A DNA stretch of 43,233 nucleotides from Verrucomicrobiota bacterium. GTDB lineage: Bacteria > Verrucomicrobiota > Verrucomicrobiia > Verrucomicrobiales > Verrucomicrobiaceae. The notes below the pieces were generated by a model. The model saw only the letters and a list, made by a program, of their open reading frames with translations. It made no database searches and was not told where the DNA came from. The DNA lies in contig JAPLUN010000241.1 in assembly GCA_026397715.1 (NCBI GenBank), positions 1-43,233 of the forward strand. Reading direction: 5' to 3'. Positions 7,173 to 16,146 of this stretch are shown here, piece by piece (position 1 is the first letter of the stretch; every line of letters begins with the position of its first letter). A program made the translations under genes and the position numbers.

Positions 7173-9515
7173 ATGGGTGCCTGTGCCGTTTTCAGGCACT
7201 TCGGATTTTTCATGCCCGCCCCCCCAGTTTCCCAGCAATTACCCGACAAGCCAGTGCGCATCGCACCATGGCGCGGACCGTTGCATTTTGGGCTGCAGGT
7301 TTTCTCCGCCGCCTGCACGCTGGCTTTGCTGCTGTGCTATCTTTTGCTGGTGATGGGTTTGCTACTGTGGATGGGCAGGGAAGCATGGCTGCTCACCGGT
7401 CACAAGGCGTGGAGCGATTTGTTGCAGTGGCGCATGGTTCCTGTGCTGTTGAAATTCCTTTTCATGGGTATCACCTGGGGGTTCATGCTCCGGCCCCTGC
7501 TGCCCCGGCCCAAGCGCGCGCTGGTGGCGGTGCAGGTCAGCCCGGCCACACAGCCGCAGCTCTTTGAGATCATCCACCTGCTTTGCTGGCACCTGCGCGC
7601 GCAGCCGCCGGTGCAGGTGTGGCTGGACTCCACCATCAGAGTGCGCAGTTCCATGCTGGGCGGTTTGAGCGGCATCCTCAGCGGGCAGACGGTGCTGCAC
7701 CTCGGCCTGCCGGTGGTGTCCGTCATCACTTCGCGTGAGCTCGGTGGCCTGCTGGCGCAGGAGCTCAGCTGCAATGCCGGTGGCATTTGCACCCCCTTTG
7801 TGCATGTCGTGAGGGAGATGAATGCCTGGTTTTTTCGTGCTACGCTGGAGCGTGACCCGTGGGAAGTCTATGCGCACGTGAAGCCGCAGCGCGAGGCCGA
7901 GTGGCACCATCTGGGCCGCAGGCTCATGCGCGGATGGATGTGGGCGGCCAAAGTTCCGTTCATGGTTTTTGCGCTCGTCGCCCGGGTGGTCAGCGCGCCC
8001 ACGCTATGGCTCATACGGCGTTCTGCGGCACGTTGTGGGGGCAATGTCATTGGCAAAGACATGTGCCGGTGCATGCAGCACAAGCTTGCCCTGCTCAGCG
8101 GCGCATGGGAGGCGGCGCAGCAGGAGATCCAGGAAGGCATCATCCAGCATCGGCTGCCGGAAAATCTCTCGTTGCTGATGGCGCGTCATGTTGCCAATGA
8201 AGCCAAGGACCGTGCTTCCGCCCGAGCGGAAGAGGCAGAGGCCAGCACCGAACCGAAAGCTGCCGATCAAACCCTGATGGACGCAGGCGAGACCGCCAAA
8301 GGTGCGGCTATTGTAGCGCATCTGTCCCACCTGCAGCCATCGGCCGCGCTGCTGCGCCAGTTCGTCGATCTCTCTCGGCAGGTCAGCTACTTCTATTATC
8401 AGCACGGGCTGGGCTTGAACCTGCATGAGCACCGCATGGTGGGGGATGAGGAGGCCATTCATCAAAACAGGGGCGAGGAAGAGGCGCTGCTCGTCATCCG
8501 CCGTTATTTTGGCGGGCTGGCGCATCCGGAGCGGGCGATGTGCGGTCTGGGCAGCACGCCCACGAGTTCCACCGCATTGCCGGAATTGCAGCGCGAGATC
8601 TTGCAGGTGCGGGAAGAAATCATCGCCTGGGGGCCGCAGTTCAAGGTGGCCCTGCAGGAGTGGAACCATGCCTGGCAGCGTCGGCGCGATCTCGAAGCTG
8701 CGGCCACTCTCAGCATCGCAGGATTCACCGTTTCGCGCATGCAGTTCGGAACGCGCGACTCCACCCCCGGCTCCCTGCGTGACGAGGCCTACTGCCAGCG
8801 CATGGTCATGGAGCACATGGAGGGCCCGCTGCAGGAGCGCGAGCGCGTGCTGGAACGCCGCTTTGCAGCGGCACTCGGCATGCTTTGGTGGAGCGATCCC
8901 GTCGACCTCAGCGAATGGCTGCGCGTGCGGCGCCGTGACCTCCCGGCCTGGGTGACGATCTATGAAGCCATGAGCGGTGCTCTGCCGTCCTTTCGGGAAC
9001 TGCTCACCACGTTCTTTGCCTTTCAGACCCTGAACGCGAAGTTTGCCAATGTGGATGATCCCAGCGCCTTCCTCACCGCGCTGCAGTCCGTGGTGCCGAA
9101 GATGCTCAATCTCCTGCGGCAGATCTCGGCCACCATGGATGGCGCGCCGTTTCCCTTCACGGATGATGGCAAGATCGTCACCCTGAACCAGCACCTCATG
9201 CCTGGGCCGCTGCCAGAGATGCCGGGAGTTTCGATGACTCTGATGGATGCCGCAAGCATGCGAGGCATCGGCCAGAAAATGGCTGCGCGGGCTTCCGAGA
9301 GCATCGCCCCATATGTGGAAACCTTTCTAAGTCACTACCACCGCGCTTTTGCCTGGCTGGCTGAATCGGCCGAACGCACGGAGACTCACTTTCTGGGCTC
9401 GCTCAATTACGGTTCGAACACCGAAATCCTCCTGCCAGATGAGTTCACCACGCAGCGCCTCGGGATGAAAAACCGGTCTCCCGATGCCATCGCGGCATGG
9501 AAGCCGCCGTCGTGA
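7173..9515 (+). CDS. M48-peptidase-like membrane protein with lost zinc site (probable pseudoenzyme)
   Basis: A protein of 780 residues with membrane segments near 40-66 and 88-108 and a hydrophobic region near 258-285. Residues 175-230 line up with M48 metallopeptidases of the large membrane type: LHLGLPVVSVITSRELGGLL, then AQELSC where the family has AHE-xx-H, then an N-WF---ERD-W pattern downstream. The zinc motif HExxH is therefore Q196-E-L-S-C200, with both His lost. The later MExEAD-type third ligand is also not seen: GKDMCRC stands in its place. The long C-terminal half is helical and lacks a recognisable domain. AGGGGG six bases before the ATG supports start 7173; an ATG at 7212 is possible. 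A non-catalytic role, such as scaffold or chaperone, is inferred. Confidence 0.8.
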   Translation: MGACAVFRHFGFFMPAPPVSQQLPDKPVRIAPWRGPLHFGLQVFSAACTLALLLCYLLLVMGLLLWMGREAWLLTGHKAWSDLLQWRMVPVLLKFLFMGITWGFMLRPLLPRPKRALVAVQVSPATQPQLFEIIHLLCWHLRAQPPVQVWLDSTIRVRSSMLGGLSGILSGQTVLHLGLPVVSVITSRELGGLLAQELSCNAGGICTPFVHVVREMNAWFFRATLERDPWEVYAHVKPQREAEWHHLGRRLMRGWMWAAKVPFMVFALVARVVSAPTLWLIRRSAARCGGNVIGKDMCRCMQHKLALLSGAWEAAQQEIQEGIIQHRLPENLSLLMARHVANEAKDRASARAEEAEASTEPKAADQTLMDAGETAKGAAIVAHLSHLQPSAALLRQFVDLSRQVSYFYYQHGLGLNLHEHRMVGDEEAIHQNRGEEEALLVIRRYFGGLAHPERAMCGLGSTPTSSTALPELQREILQVREEIIAWGPQFKVALQEWNHAWQRRRDLEAAATLSIAGFTVSRMQFGTRDSTPGSLRDEAYCQRMVMEHMEGPLQERERVLERRFAAALGMLWWSDPVDLSEWLRVRRRDLPAWVTIYEAMSGALPSFRELLTTFFAFQTLNAKFANVDDPSAFLTALQSVVPKMLNLLRQISATMDGAPFPFTDDGKIVTLNQHLMPGPLPEMPGVSMTLMDAASMRGIGQKMAARASESIAPYVETFLSHYHRAFAWLAESAERTETHFLGSLNYGSNTEILLPDEFTTQRLGMKNRSPDAIAAWKPPS

Positions 9516-9565
9516 GGCAGTTCATGCCATCCGAGATAGTGCGGGTGCAAGGTGCAGCGGCGGAT

Positions 9566-10834
9566 TCACGCCTTTTTCTCCGCATCCTGAATCTCTTTAA
9601 GCTCTAATTGAAACTCCTCAACTGTCTCCGGGGCCACCTTGCGCAGCTTCATGATGACGATCACGAGTTTCAAAGCTGCCGCGTCGTCCTCAAGCATGGC
9701 TTCATCTGCAAACTCTGCCAGAGCGTCTTCGGCCGGGTTGATCTTCTCCAGCAAGGGCTTGATTTTGGCCTCACGCTGCGCGGCTGGCAGGGCCTGCCAG
9801 AACGTCCAAAGGGCCGTTGGTGAATTGGGATAATCTGCCGCCCAGCCTTCGGCGGCGGTCAGGTATTCCTTATCCTCCTTGAGTTCGCGGTGGGAGTCGG
9901 CCAGCATGGACCAGGAGTCCTCGTCATGGCCTACGGATGCTCCGATTTTTTTAGCCCACACAATGGTGTTTTTGTAGTCGGCTGCGTCGTAACTGCCGGC
10001 TGCACGCATCAAGTAGAGAACGGGATTGGTCGGGGCGATTTTTTCCAGTTCGTTCAATGCAGTTTCCAGTTCATCCTGCTTGTCATCCAACTGGGAAAGT
10101 ACTCCCAACTTGGCCGCCAGAAATACTTCGGAGAGTACCGCTGGCAGCCCGGAGGCTTCGAGCTCTTTGATGAGCGAATAGGCTTTGTCGGTTTCACCAT
10201 CCTGAATGGCGATGCCCATCTGGATGAATTTCGAGGATTGCTCCTTGCTCATTCCTTCCTGCGATGAGGCTGCCTGAAATCCCATCAACATAAGCGCCGA
10301 GAAGCGCGTATTGACCGTGATGTTTTCGAAGTCTGTGAGCTGCCATTGTCCGCCACGGCGCAGCAGCCACCAGCGCAGTTTGTATTCGACGCCATCCTCG
10401 TCATGAGTTCTTGCGATGATCACGGCCTTGTCGCCGGTGAGATCGATGCGGCGTATTTCGGCATCAAGGAACAGAAAAAACGGCCGCATGATGGGGAACA
10501 TGCGCTCGCTGGTCAGCAGCATCGCATTTTTCAGCCGGAGCTTCTTGGCATCGGTTGGCTGTTCCGCTGCCCCGGAGTAAGTGGCATCGATCAGGGCGTC
10601 CCAATTGACCATCTGCAGATAGTCACGGATGCGCATCTGGTAAACCGCGTTTTGGAATTGGGACAGCCACTTTACCAAGTCGTCCCGTGTGGCCGCATCG
10701 ATGGCCGGAGCACCGGAAAGCAGAGACATGCGGATTTTGGCCGGAGCCTCGCCCGCAGGGGGCGTTTGCGCGACAACGGCAGGGCGGAAGATCAGGGCCA
10801 GGCCTGCAAGCAGGGCGATGAATGGACGGCACAT
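9566..10834 (-). CDS. Secreted helical-repeat (TPR-like) protein, function unknown
   Basis: A protein of 422 residues with a signal peptide (MCRPFIALLAGLALIF, cut near VVA-Q). After it comes a helical and beta segment (about residues 55-185) with LRWWLLRRGGQWQLTDF, which looks like the end of an NTF2-like fold. The remainder is helical pairs resembling tetratricopeptide repeats, for example around SWSMLADSHRELKEDKEYLTA. The C-terminus is acidic and helical. The start at 10834 is chosen for the signal peptide; an upstream ATG at 10897 would bury it behind 21 extra residues. The gene converges on the M48-like gene and diverges from the pseudokinase operon at 10976, with about 140 bases between. 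I assign no function. Confidence 0.8.
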   Translation of the reverse strand: MCRPFIALLAGLALIFRPAVVAQTPPAGEAPAKIRMSLLSGAPAIDAATRDDLVKWLSQFQNAVYQMRIRDYLQMVNWDALIDATYSGAAEQPTDAKKLRLKNAMLLTSERMFPIMRPFFLFLDAEIRRIDLTGDKAVIIARTHDEDGVEYKLRWWLLRRGGQWQLTDFENITVNTRFSALMLMGFQAASSQEGMSKEQSSKFIQMGIAIQDGETDKAYSLIKELEASGLPAVLSEVFLAAKLGVLSQLDDKQDELETALNELEKIAPTNPVLYLMRAAGSYDAADYKNTIVWAKKIGASVGHDEDSWSMLADSHRELKEDKEYLTAAEGWAADYPNSPTALWTFWQALPAAQREAKIKPLLEKINPAEDALAEFADEAMLEDDAAALKLVIVIMKLRKVAPETVEEFQLELKEIQDAEKKA

Positions 10835-10975
10835 TGCCGAAAAATGTGCCAGAAACAGTCCGAAGTGACAAGTTTTGGCACGAGGTATGTTATTCATTCT
10901 CCACAGTAAACGCTGGCTTGAACATCTGTCGCATGGCAGGATAGTCCAGCATTCCTTCCCTACACAGCGCCCCCC

Positions 10976-13336
10976 ATGTCGGAGCCGAGTCTATTCAGAC
11001 ATTATCAAATCGTTCAAGACGCCGACGGCAACAACGTCGAGCTCGTTCGTAATTCCGAGCAGGTGGCGGTGCTGGCATTTGACCTAGAACGGCTGGAATA
11101 CGTGCACTGCCATGTGCTGCTGGAGCCCCTGGCGAACCGTGCTTCATTTGAGGAGTCCTGCAAACTGCTGCAAAAGCGCGGCCACCCTGCGCTGGCGCGC
11201 ATGATTGAGTTTGGCGAGGACGAGGGAAACCCTTTTTACATCACCAGCAATGTGGACGGGGAGGCTCTGAGGCCCTACCTCGCCCGGCTGCAGGACATTC
11301 CCGGGTGGCTTGCCATCATGATCGCCACCCGTGCGATCGAGACTGCCGTGGCGCTGTGTGAGCGCGGCGAGTTTCTTTCCGAGTCTCCGCTCGATGGCCT
11401 GCGCATTGTTCAGACCGCGCCGCAGGCCGTACAGGTGCTGGCGGCGGATTATAACGTGCTCGACACTCATGCCGGAAAAAAGCGCGCCTTGAAGACCAGC
11501 TTTGAAAAGCAGGCCAAATTTCTCCGCACCTTCCTCGTGGAGCAGGGAGGCACGCTGCCGGACCACGCCCTCGCAGTGGCGGATTTTGCCGAACTTCTGG
11601 GCGCCTGCCTTTCCAGCGCGGGTGTGGGTGTCATCGCCGCCATGCGCGAGCTGCGCACCAGCTTGCAAAAGCTCGCGCCAGCGCGGATGTCCGGGGAGAT
11701 CCCCACGGCGCAGAAACCGCGAGCGCTGCTGGCCCCGCTGCTGGCCGGCTATCAGGATGTGGCACGCGGCCTGGTCAATCTTGTTCGCATTCAAAGCCAG
11801 CGCCTCGACATGGCCAATCCTTACAGCATGCGCGGGACGCTGACGAAGACGGGTCGCTCCGTGCTCATCGAGCAGGTGCCGCCCGGGCGCATCTCCCATG
11901 CACGTGTGAAGGAGGCTGATGATGCTGCCTTCAAGATCACCAAGCAGCGCGACAATCCCAGCCTCATCACTCTCGCGCTCGTCAATGAGTCCGAGGATAT
12001 CACGTGCCTCGCGGAAGAAATCGCCGAGGGCATCAGCCTTGCCGAGCTCATGCGGGAGCGCCACTGCCTGGAAGTGCAGGAAGCGTACCTCGTTCTGGCC
12101 GGGCTGGACACCGCACTCACGCAGCTGGACAAATCTACGCTGCCGACGAGCAAGCTGCGGCTGGAGGACATCTTTCTGCTCACTGGATTTGCCCGCGAAG
12201 ACTCGCGCAGCACCAAGCTGCTCGTCTCGAAGCTTAATGAGTGGCCTGCATTTAACATCATCGTGCGTGCGCATCCCACGCTCGCCTCGATGTCCGGGCG
12301 CGGCACCGATCCCGCGGTGCTCCTGCCGCCTGCACGCGATGGCGCGACGGCCACTGCATGGCATGGTGGGTGGCTCGCGGCATTGAGCAAATTCCTCCTC
12401 GGCTTTGAGCCCCCCCTTGGCATTCACGTTGAAACCACAGGCGGTGCGCGTGAGCGCGAAACTGTGGCGCGTCTGCTGGATGATGAGATCGCCAAGGTGG
12501 CCGAGACCAAGCCGGCCCAGCGCAGCGACTTCCTGGCCCGCTATGCGCGCATCATTCAACACTATGACCTTGCCAAGCCCAACGAACCCGTGCGCGTAGG
12601 AGGCACAGAACCTGCGGTAATTCCTGGCTTGAAGCCACGTCCCCAAACAGTTCCCGTTTCCAAAGCACCGGTAAAGCGTGAAATGTCGGCCCCATTGGGA
12701 ATCGATTCATCCCGTTCATCCCCGGTTGCGCTAACTTCCGGAGGTGCGGCCAGGGGAGGCGACGAGCCCACCATCGGCTTTGCCGAACTGCTCTTCCGCA
12801 ATGGAGGCGACCCTTCTCCTCCCGAAGCGCCCGACTGGGCGCTCGCCGCCGCCAGCGCGCCTCCCACACTGCCTGCGCATCTCATCGTGCGTGAGGACGT
12901 GCCCATCTGGCTTAAGGCAGCTGTGTTTCTCAGTGGCTCCATGGTCATTGGTGCCATGTGCGCGCATCTTTCCGGCTCCGCTCTCTGGCAGAAAAAGCAC
13001 ACGCCAGCCCCTGTGGAGGCCACAGCACCAAGCCAGCCCTCCACCGCAGCCGCCAAACCTGTGCCTGCGCCAAAAGCTATTGCTGTCGAGCCTGAGGTGC
13101 CCAAGGCGATTCCTGTCCCTGTGCCCACGCCACCGCTGGATGTCAGCGCGCCACCGAAGAACAGTGTGCCGCGCGGCGGGATCTTCCCAACCGCCTTGGA
13201 CTCGATAGTCAGCGAGCCACCGGAGAGCAGTGTGCCGCGCGGCAGCGGCCTCTCCCTTACTTTACCGTCAGGAGCTACCAGCCAACTGCGCGACCAGCTC
13301 CCAGCGGGCAATCCACCCGCACCTCCACCGCGATGA
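10976..13336 (+). CDS. Membrane-anchored protein with two kinase-like (pseudokinase) domains
   Basis: A protein of 786 residues. Residues about 5-230 follow the order of a Ser/Thr kinase: a strand-rich start, FEESCKLLQKRGHPALARM (like the E--LL--L-HPNI region), then FGEDEGNPFYITSNVDGEAL (like the hinge). There is no HRD loop, DFG or APE. A second, more diverged kinase-like block covers about 285-440 (HARVKEADDAAFKI, then CLAEEIAEGISLAELM). A Pro/Ala-rich linker precedes one membrane segment (about 642-662), and the tail is Pro-rich. The protein is probably a non-catalytic, one-pass membrane protein with its kinase folds in the cytoplasm. Its last four bases overlap the lipoprotein gene (ATGA), so the two should be translated together. 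The kinase relation is inferred by eye. Confidence 0.75.
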   Translation: MSEPSLFRHYQIVQDADGNNVELVRNSEQVAVLAFDLERLEYVHCHVLLEPLANRASFEESCKLLQKRGHPALARMIEFGEDEGNPFYITSNVDGEALRPYLARLQDIPGWLAIMIATRAIETAVALCERGEFLSESPLDGLRIVQTAPQAVQVLAADYNVLDTHAGKKRALKTSFEKQAKFLRTFLVEQGGTLPDHALAVADFAELLGACLSSAGVGVIAAMRELRTSLQKLAPARMSGEIPTAQKPRALLAPLLAGYQDVARGLVNLVRIQSQRLDMANPYSMRGTLTKTGRSVLIEQVPPGRISHARVKEADDAAFKITKQRDNPSLITLALVNESEDITCLAEEIAEGISLAELMRERHCLEVQEAYLVLAGLDTALTQLDKSTLPTSKLRLEDIFLLTGFAREDSRSTKLLVSKLNEWPAFNIIVRAHPTLASMSGRGTDPAVLLPPARDGATATAWHGGWLAALSKFLLGFEPPLGIHVETTGGARERETVARLLDDEIAKVAETKPAQRSDFLARYARIIQHYDLAKPNEPVRVGGTEPAVIPGLKPRPQTVPVSKAPVKREMSAPLGIDSSRSSPVALTSGGAARGGDEPTIGFAELLFRNGGDPSPPEAPDWALAAASAPPTLPAHLIVREDVPIWLKAAVFLSGSMVIGAMCAHLSGSALWQKKHTPAPVEATAPSQPSTAAAKPVPAPKAIAVEPEVPKAIPVPVPTPPLDVSAPPKNSVPRGGIFPTALDSIVSEPPESSVPRGSGLSLTLPSGATSQLRDQLPAGNPPAPPPR
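13142..13243 (+). repeat. Direct repeat, 36-base units 66 bases apart
   Basis: Bases 13142-13177 and 13208-13243 match at 33 of 36 positions and share CAGTGTGCCGCGCGGC. Both encode SVPRG-containing pieces of the Pro-rich tail of the pseudokinase-like protein. The spacing of 66 bases equals 22 codons, so an in-frame tandem duplication of the tail is the simplest explanation. Confidence 0.7.
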
Positions 13337-13899
13337 AAACACTGTTTCGTGGCTTTTCCGCGGCACTGCTCGCCTGCGTGCTCACCGCCTGCCCGGAGAC
13401 CACCGTCAACGAGGAGTTCGGCCTCAAGCCTGCCGTTCTCAAAGCTGCGGACTGGAGCGGCAGCTGGACGCCGGTGGATGAGGGTGACGACGACGCGGTG
13501 CAGTTCGCCGTTACCAACGCGGCACAAGGGCTCCTCGTGCTGACCGAACCTGGTAAAAAGGACGCCAAGCCCATCGAATTCCGTATTCGCCACGCCAGCG
13601 CTGACTCCAAGATCAAGCTCTGCTTTGCCGTAGCCCAAGAGAGGGATGCTAAAAAGCCCGGTGCCGTCTCTCTGTTTCTCATGCGCACGGCCGAAAACGG
13701 CGTGCTCTTTACTTGGGGAATCAATCACGATGCCGTGGCCGCAGCCATCAAAGCCGGCCAGCTCAACGGCAGCGTCAAGTCCGACAAGGACGGTGCCCAC
13801 AGCCACCTGGACTCCACAGCCGCCAACTATGGGAAGCTGCTCGAGCCGCAGTTTTGGAACTGGTCTGAGCCGACCTGCCTGAAGCGTGCGAAGGAGTGA
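13333..13899 (+). CDS. Lipoprotein of unknown function
   Basis: A protein of 188 residues that starts with a lipoprotein signal peptide ending in the lipobox LTAC (Cys20), so it should be lipid-anchored after export. The mature part is beta-rich (SGSWTPVDE, FAVTNAAQGLLVL) and holds no motif I recognise. Its ATG overlaps the stop of the upstream pseudokinase gene by four bases, which suggests translational coupling and a shared role at the envelope. The next gene follows on the same strand. No assignment is offered beyond lipoprotein. Confidence 0.85.
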   Translation: MKTLFRGFSAALLACVLTACPETTVNEEFGLKPAVLKAADWSGSWTPVDEGDDDAVQFAVTNAAQGLLVLTEPGKKDAKPIEFRIRHASADSKIKLCFAVAQERDAKKPGAVSLFLMRTAENGVLFTWGINHDAVAAAIKAGQLNGSVKSDKDGAHSHLDSTAANYGKLLEPQFWNWSEPTCLKRAKE

Positions 13900-13979
13900 T
13901 GCGGGAGCTGGTTTGCTCTCACTACATTTTAGAGCTCGACAGCACGCTTGCTTTGCTGGCATGCTGCGGGGCGTTCACT

Positions 13980-14510
13980 ATGCCCATCATGAGCCGATCC
14001 ATCGTTCCTGCCATTGAGAGTCCTTGCCCGAAGGAATGGAATCAAATGCAGGGGGATGGCAAATGCCGCTACTGCGAGCATTGCCAGCTGCATGTGCACA
14101 ATCTGTCAGCCATGACGGCGCATGAGCAGCGCAGCCTGTTTGCCAAGGCTGAGGGGCGGATCTGTGTGGCCTATGATGAGAGTGAGTCGCGGCCCGTGCA
14201 GCTGGGACTGTGGCGCTGGTGGCAAAGGCTTACCCTGCCGATGCGCGCCGGGTTGGCGCTCGTGACGGCGTTCATCCCCATACTTTCGTCATGCCGCTCT
14301 GTGCCGACTCCGCCGGCCAGCGATCCCATTGTGCGAGATTTGCATCAATCGGCGGACGGCAGTGTGAGGCTGGGCAAAGTCAAGGTGGAGCCGGAGAGTT
14401 CGTCTCAAATAGAGGCGCAATGGGACAGAGGCAAGGGCGGCAAAATGATCGCCGGTGGCATCATGCCAGCGCCTCTGCCTTGGTGGAAGCGCCTGCTCCA
14501 CCTCAACTGA
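13980..14510 (+). CDS. Cys-motif (C-P-xx-W...C-xx-C-xx-C) membrane protein, function unknown
   Basis: A protein of 176 residues. It opens with a compact motif: CPKEWNQM (Cys16), then CRYCEHC (Cys29, 32, 35), then VHNLSAM and a final ICVAY (Cys62). The same pattern (CPxxW-M, C--C, V-DLS, G--C) occurs at the N-terminus of many Bacteroidetes and Verrucomicrobia proteins; it looks like a small metal-binding fold, but no function is known to me. A hydrophobic segment at about residues 87-105 ends in ILSSC, and the tail is charged. The frame is open back to a GTG at 13896 overlapping the lipoprotein stop. I place the start at 13980, just before the motif, because the upstream codons look unconserved. 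Probably the third gene of the pseudokinase operon. Confidence 0.65.
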   Translation: MPIMSRSIVPAIESPCPKEWNQMQGDGKCRYCEHCQLHVHNLSAMTAHEQRSLFAKAEGRICVAYDESESRPVQLGLWRWWQRLTLPMRAGLALVTAFIPILSSCRSVPTPPASDPIVRDLHQSADGSVRLGKVKVEPESSSQIEAQWDRGKGGKMIAGGIMPAPLPWWKRLLHLN

Positions 14511-14545
14511 ATGGCGTTTTCGCTGCATGAAGCAGGTGACTGAAA

Positions 14546-15643
14546 CTACAAGGAGACCACTCGCGAGCCTTCTCTGGCCGAAAGCAGGCACGCATCCAGC
14601 ACGCGCTGCGTGAGCAGGCTGATCTTGGGCCAGTGTGCGTCGATTTTACCATCGATAACGAGCTGGGAAAACGTGTGAAACAGTCCTGCTTCCTGCGAGC
14701 CGGGAGCGTTGTTGCTTGGTTCATCGAGAGCTTCGATCTGCCGGACTTCGTGCATGTGGGCCTGGCAGCGATCAAGTGCGAACTCGGAGCGCGTGAGGCT
14801 GTACTTTGTTTGCGGGCCAGAGAAGGGCAGCACAAAGTCGGAGACCTGCAGCAGACCTTTGTCACCGCTGACGATGGCCCATTGTGCATTGGTCGTAGTG
14901 AAGGAGCAGTAGAAGGAAGCGTTCGCGCCGTCTGCAAAGCTCAGCGTGCCGGAGAATTCCAGCGGCACTGCGGGTGAATCGGCTGTCTGCTGTGTTTCCG
15001 TGTGGATGCGGCCCGTCACCTGAACTGGAGTGGCGTAGTTCATGGCCCAGAGGGTGAAACGCAGGCAGTACCAGCCGAGATCACCCAGGCAGCCCAGCGG
15101 CTCCAGTTTGCCATGAGCGCGGATGTTGCTGCGCTGAAATTCGTCATCGCTCATGAAGCTGAACTGCGTGGCGATGTTCCGCACCTTTCCGACGTCGCGG
15201 TCCACTACTTCGCGCAGGTGCTTCAATCGCCGTCCGTGCATGAACATCACTCCGTCCATGAACTGCACGTCGTGCTGTTCACATGCAGCGATGATCTCCG
15301 CCACATCCGCTGCAGTCACTCCCACCGGTTTTTCCACCAGCACATGCTTGCCGGCCTGTGCGGCGCGGATCACCCATTCTTTGCGGAGGCCCGTGGGGAG
15401 CGGGATGTAGACGGCATCGATGTCCGCGCGTGCCAGGAGCGCCGCGTAGTCATCCATCGCCTCCGGCAGGGCCGCATGTGGCGCGCTGCTCTGGCATTCC
15501 GCAATGAAGGCCTGTGCGCGTGTGAGGTCACGGCTGGCAACCGCCACCAGCGAGGCATTGCCGGCATCACGAATGGCCTGCCAGTTTTTACGGGCAATGA
15601 AAGCGGCACCCAGGATGCCCCAGCGACAGTGGTTGGTGTTCAT
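14546..15643 (-). CDS. Gfo/Idh/MocA family NAD(P)-dependent oxidoreductase
   Basis: A protein of 365 residues with an N-terminal Rossmann fold (WGILGAAFIAR at 8-18) and the family signature EKP (Glu104-Pro106), where Lys takes part in catalysis. The C-terminal half is the usual beta-sheet substrate domain, with CLGDLGWYCLR as the conserved segment. Members oxidise or reduce sugars and sugar derivatives, such as xylose, glucose or inositol dehydrogenases. Similarity in layout to glucose-fructose oxidoreductase and NADP-dependent xylose dehydrogenase is general, and no substrate can be set. No signal peptide is present, so it acts in the cytoplasm. Start 15643 (MNTNHCRWG) is preferred over an in-frame GTG at 15658. 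It converges with the gene ending at 14510. Confidence 0.9.
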   Translation of the reverse strand: MNTNHCRWGILGAAFIARKNWQAIRDAGNASLVAVASRDLTRAQAFIAECQSSAPHAALPEAMDDYAALLARADIDAVYIPLPTGLRKEWVIRAAQAGKHVLVEKPVGVTAADVAEIIAACEQHDVQFMDGVMFMHGRRLKHLREVVDRDVGKVRNIATQFSFMSDDEFQRSNIRAHGKLEPLGCLGDLGWYCLRFTLWAMNYATPVQVTGRIHTETQQTADSPAVPLEFSGTLSFADGANASFYCSFTTTNAQWAIVSGDKGLLQVSDFVLPFSGPQTKYSLTRSEFALDRCQAHMHEVRQIEALDEPSNNAPGSQEAGLFHTFSQLVIDGKIDAHWPKISLLTQRVLDACLLSAREGSRVVSL

Positions 15644-15680
15644 GCCGTGATGAAGCACTCTCCCTTACTTCCCGTCAAGC

Positions 15681-16040
15681 TCACAGCATCAAGCCAAAGC
15701 GTGCGGTGATGGCGCGCAGCAGCGCAAACAGCAGCAGCGTGAGCACCGCGCTGCCGCCCAGCGCGCCGTGGAAGCCCCACCAGCGTTGGAACGCCGGGAA
15801 GAGCAGAAACATCGGCAGCGTGGGAAGGACATACCAGAAGATGTAATACATGTGGTCTGCTGTCTTCTGCGCCCGCACTTCGGGTGCACTTTCGTAGTGC
15901 ACCCAGAAGAGCGTGATGAGGCTGACAAACGGCAGGGCCGCCAGCAGGGCGCCGAGCTTGTCGCTGCGTTTCACCATCTCGCTCACCAGGGTGATGATGC
16001 CTGCGCTGAGCAGGTATTTAAGGAGGAGCTTCAGAGTCAT
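15681..16040 (-). CDS. DUF3147 family small membrane protein
   Basis: A protein of 119 residues made almost entirely of membrane helices. It carries the family pattern: KYLLSAGIITLVSE, KRSDKLGALLAALP, a tryptophan-containing helix, and FWYVLPTLPMFLLFP. I recognise this as a DUF3147 protein, a widespread four-helix inner-membrane family of unknown function. Start 16040 places the first conserved helix directly at the N-terminus; the longer in-frame start at 16166 would add an unrelated 42 residues. It diverges from the dihaem oxidoreductase gene, with 106 bases between the chosen starts. Confidence 0.87.
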   Translation of the reverse strand: MTLKLLLKYLLSAGIITLVSEMVKRSDKLGALLAALPFVSLITLFWVHYESAPEVRAQKTADHMYYIFWYVLPTLPMFLLFPAFQRWWGFHGALGGSAVLTLLLFALLRAITARFGLML

Positions 16041-16146
16041 GGCGGTGGGTGGGTAATAAAAATGTGAGTAACGATTTTCGGTGCGTGGGATTTCTCCGGT
16101 CAACGAGATCACGCACAAGCGTGACAGCAGCCAACCCAAACTTGTC

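Noticed and set aside
11144..12646. 500-codon open frame antisense to the double pseudokinase
   Set aside because: No domain, no signal peptide and composition typical of a mirror frame. The plus strand gene has kinase-like patterning and an ATGA link to the next gene.
12562..13962. 466-codon minus-strand frame over the pseudokinase tail and lipoprotein
   Set aside because: Covers two coupled plus-strand genes; its composition mirrors the Pro/Ala-rich tail.
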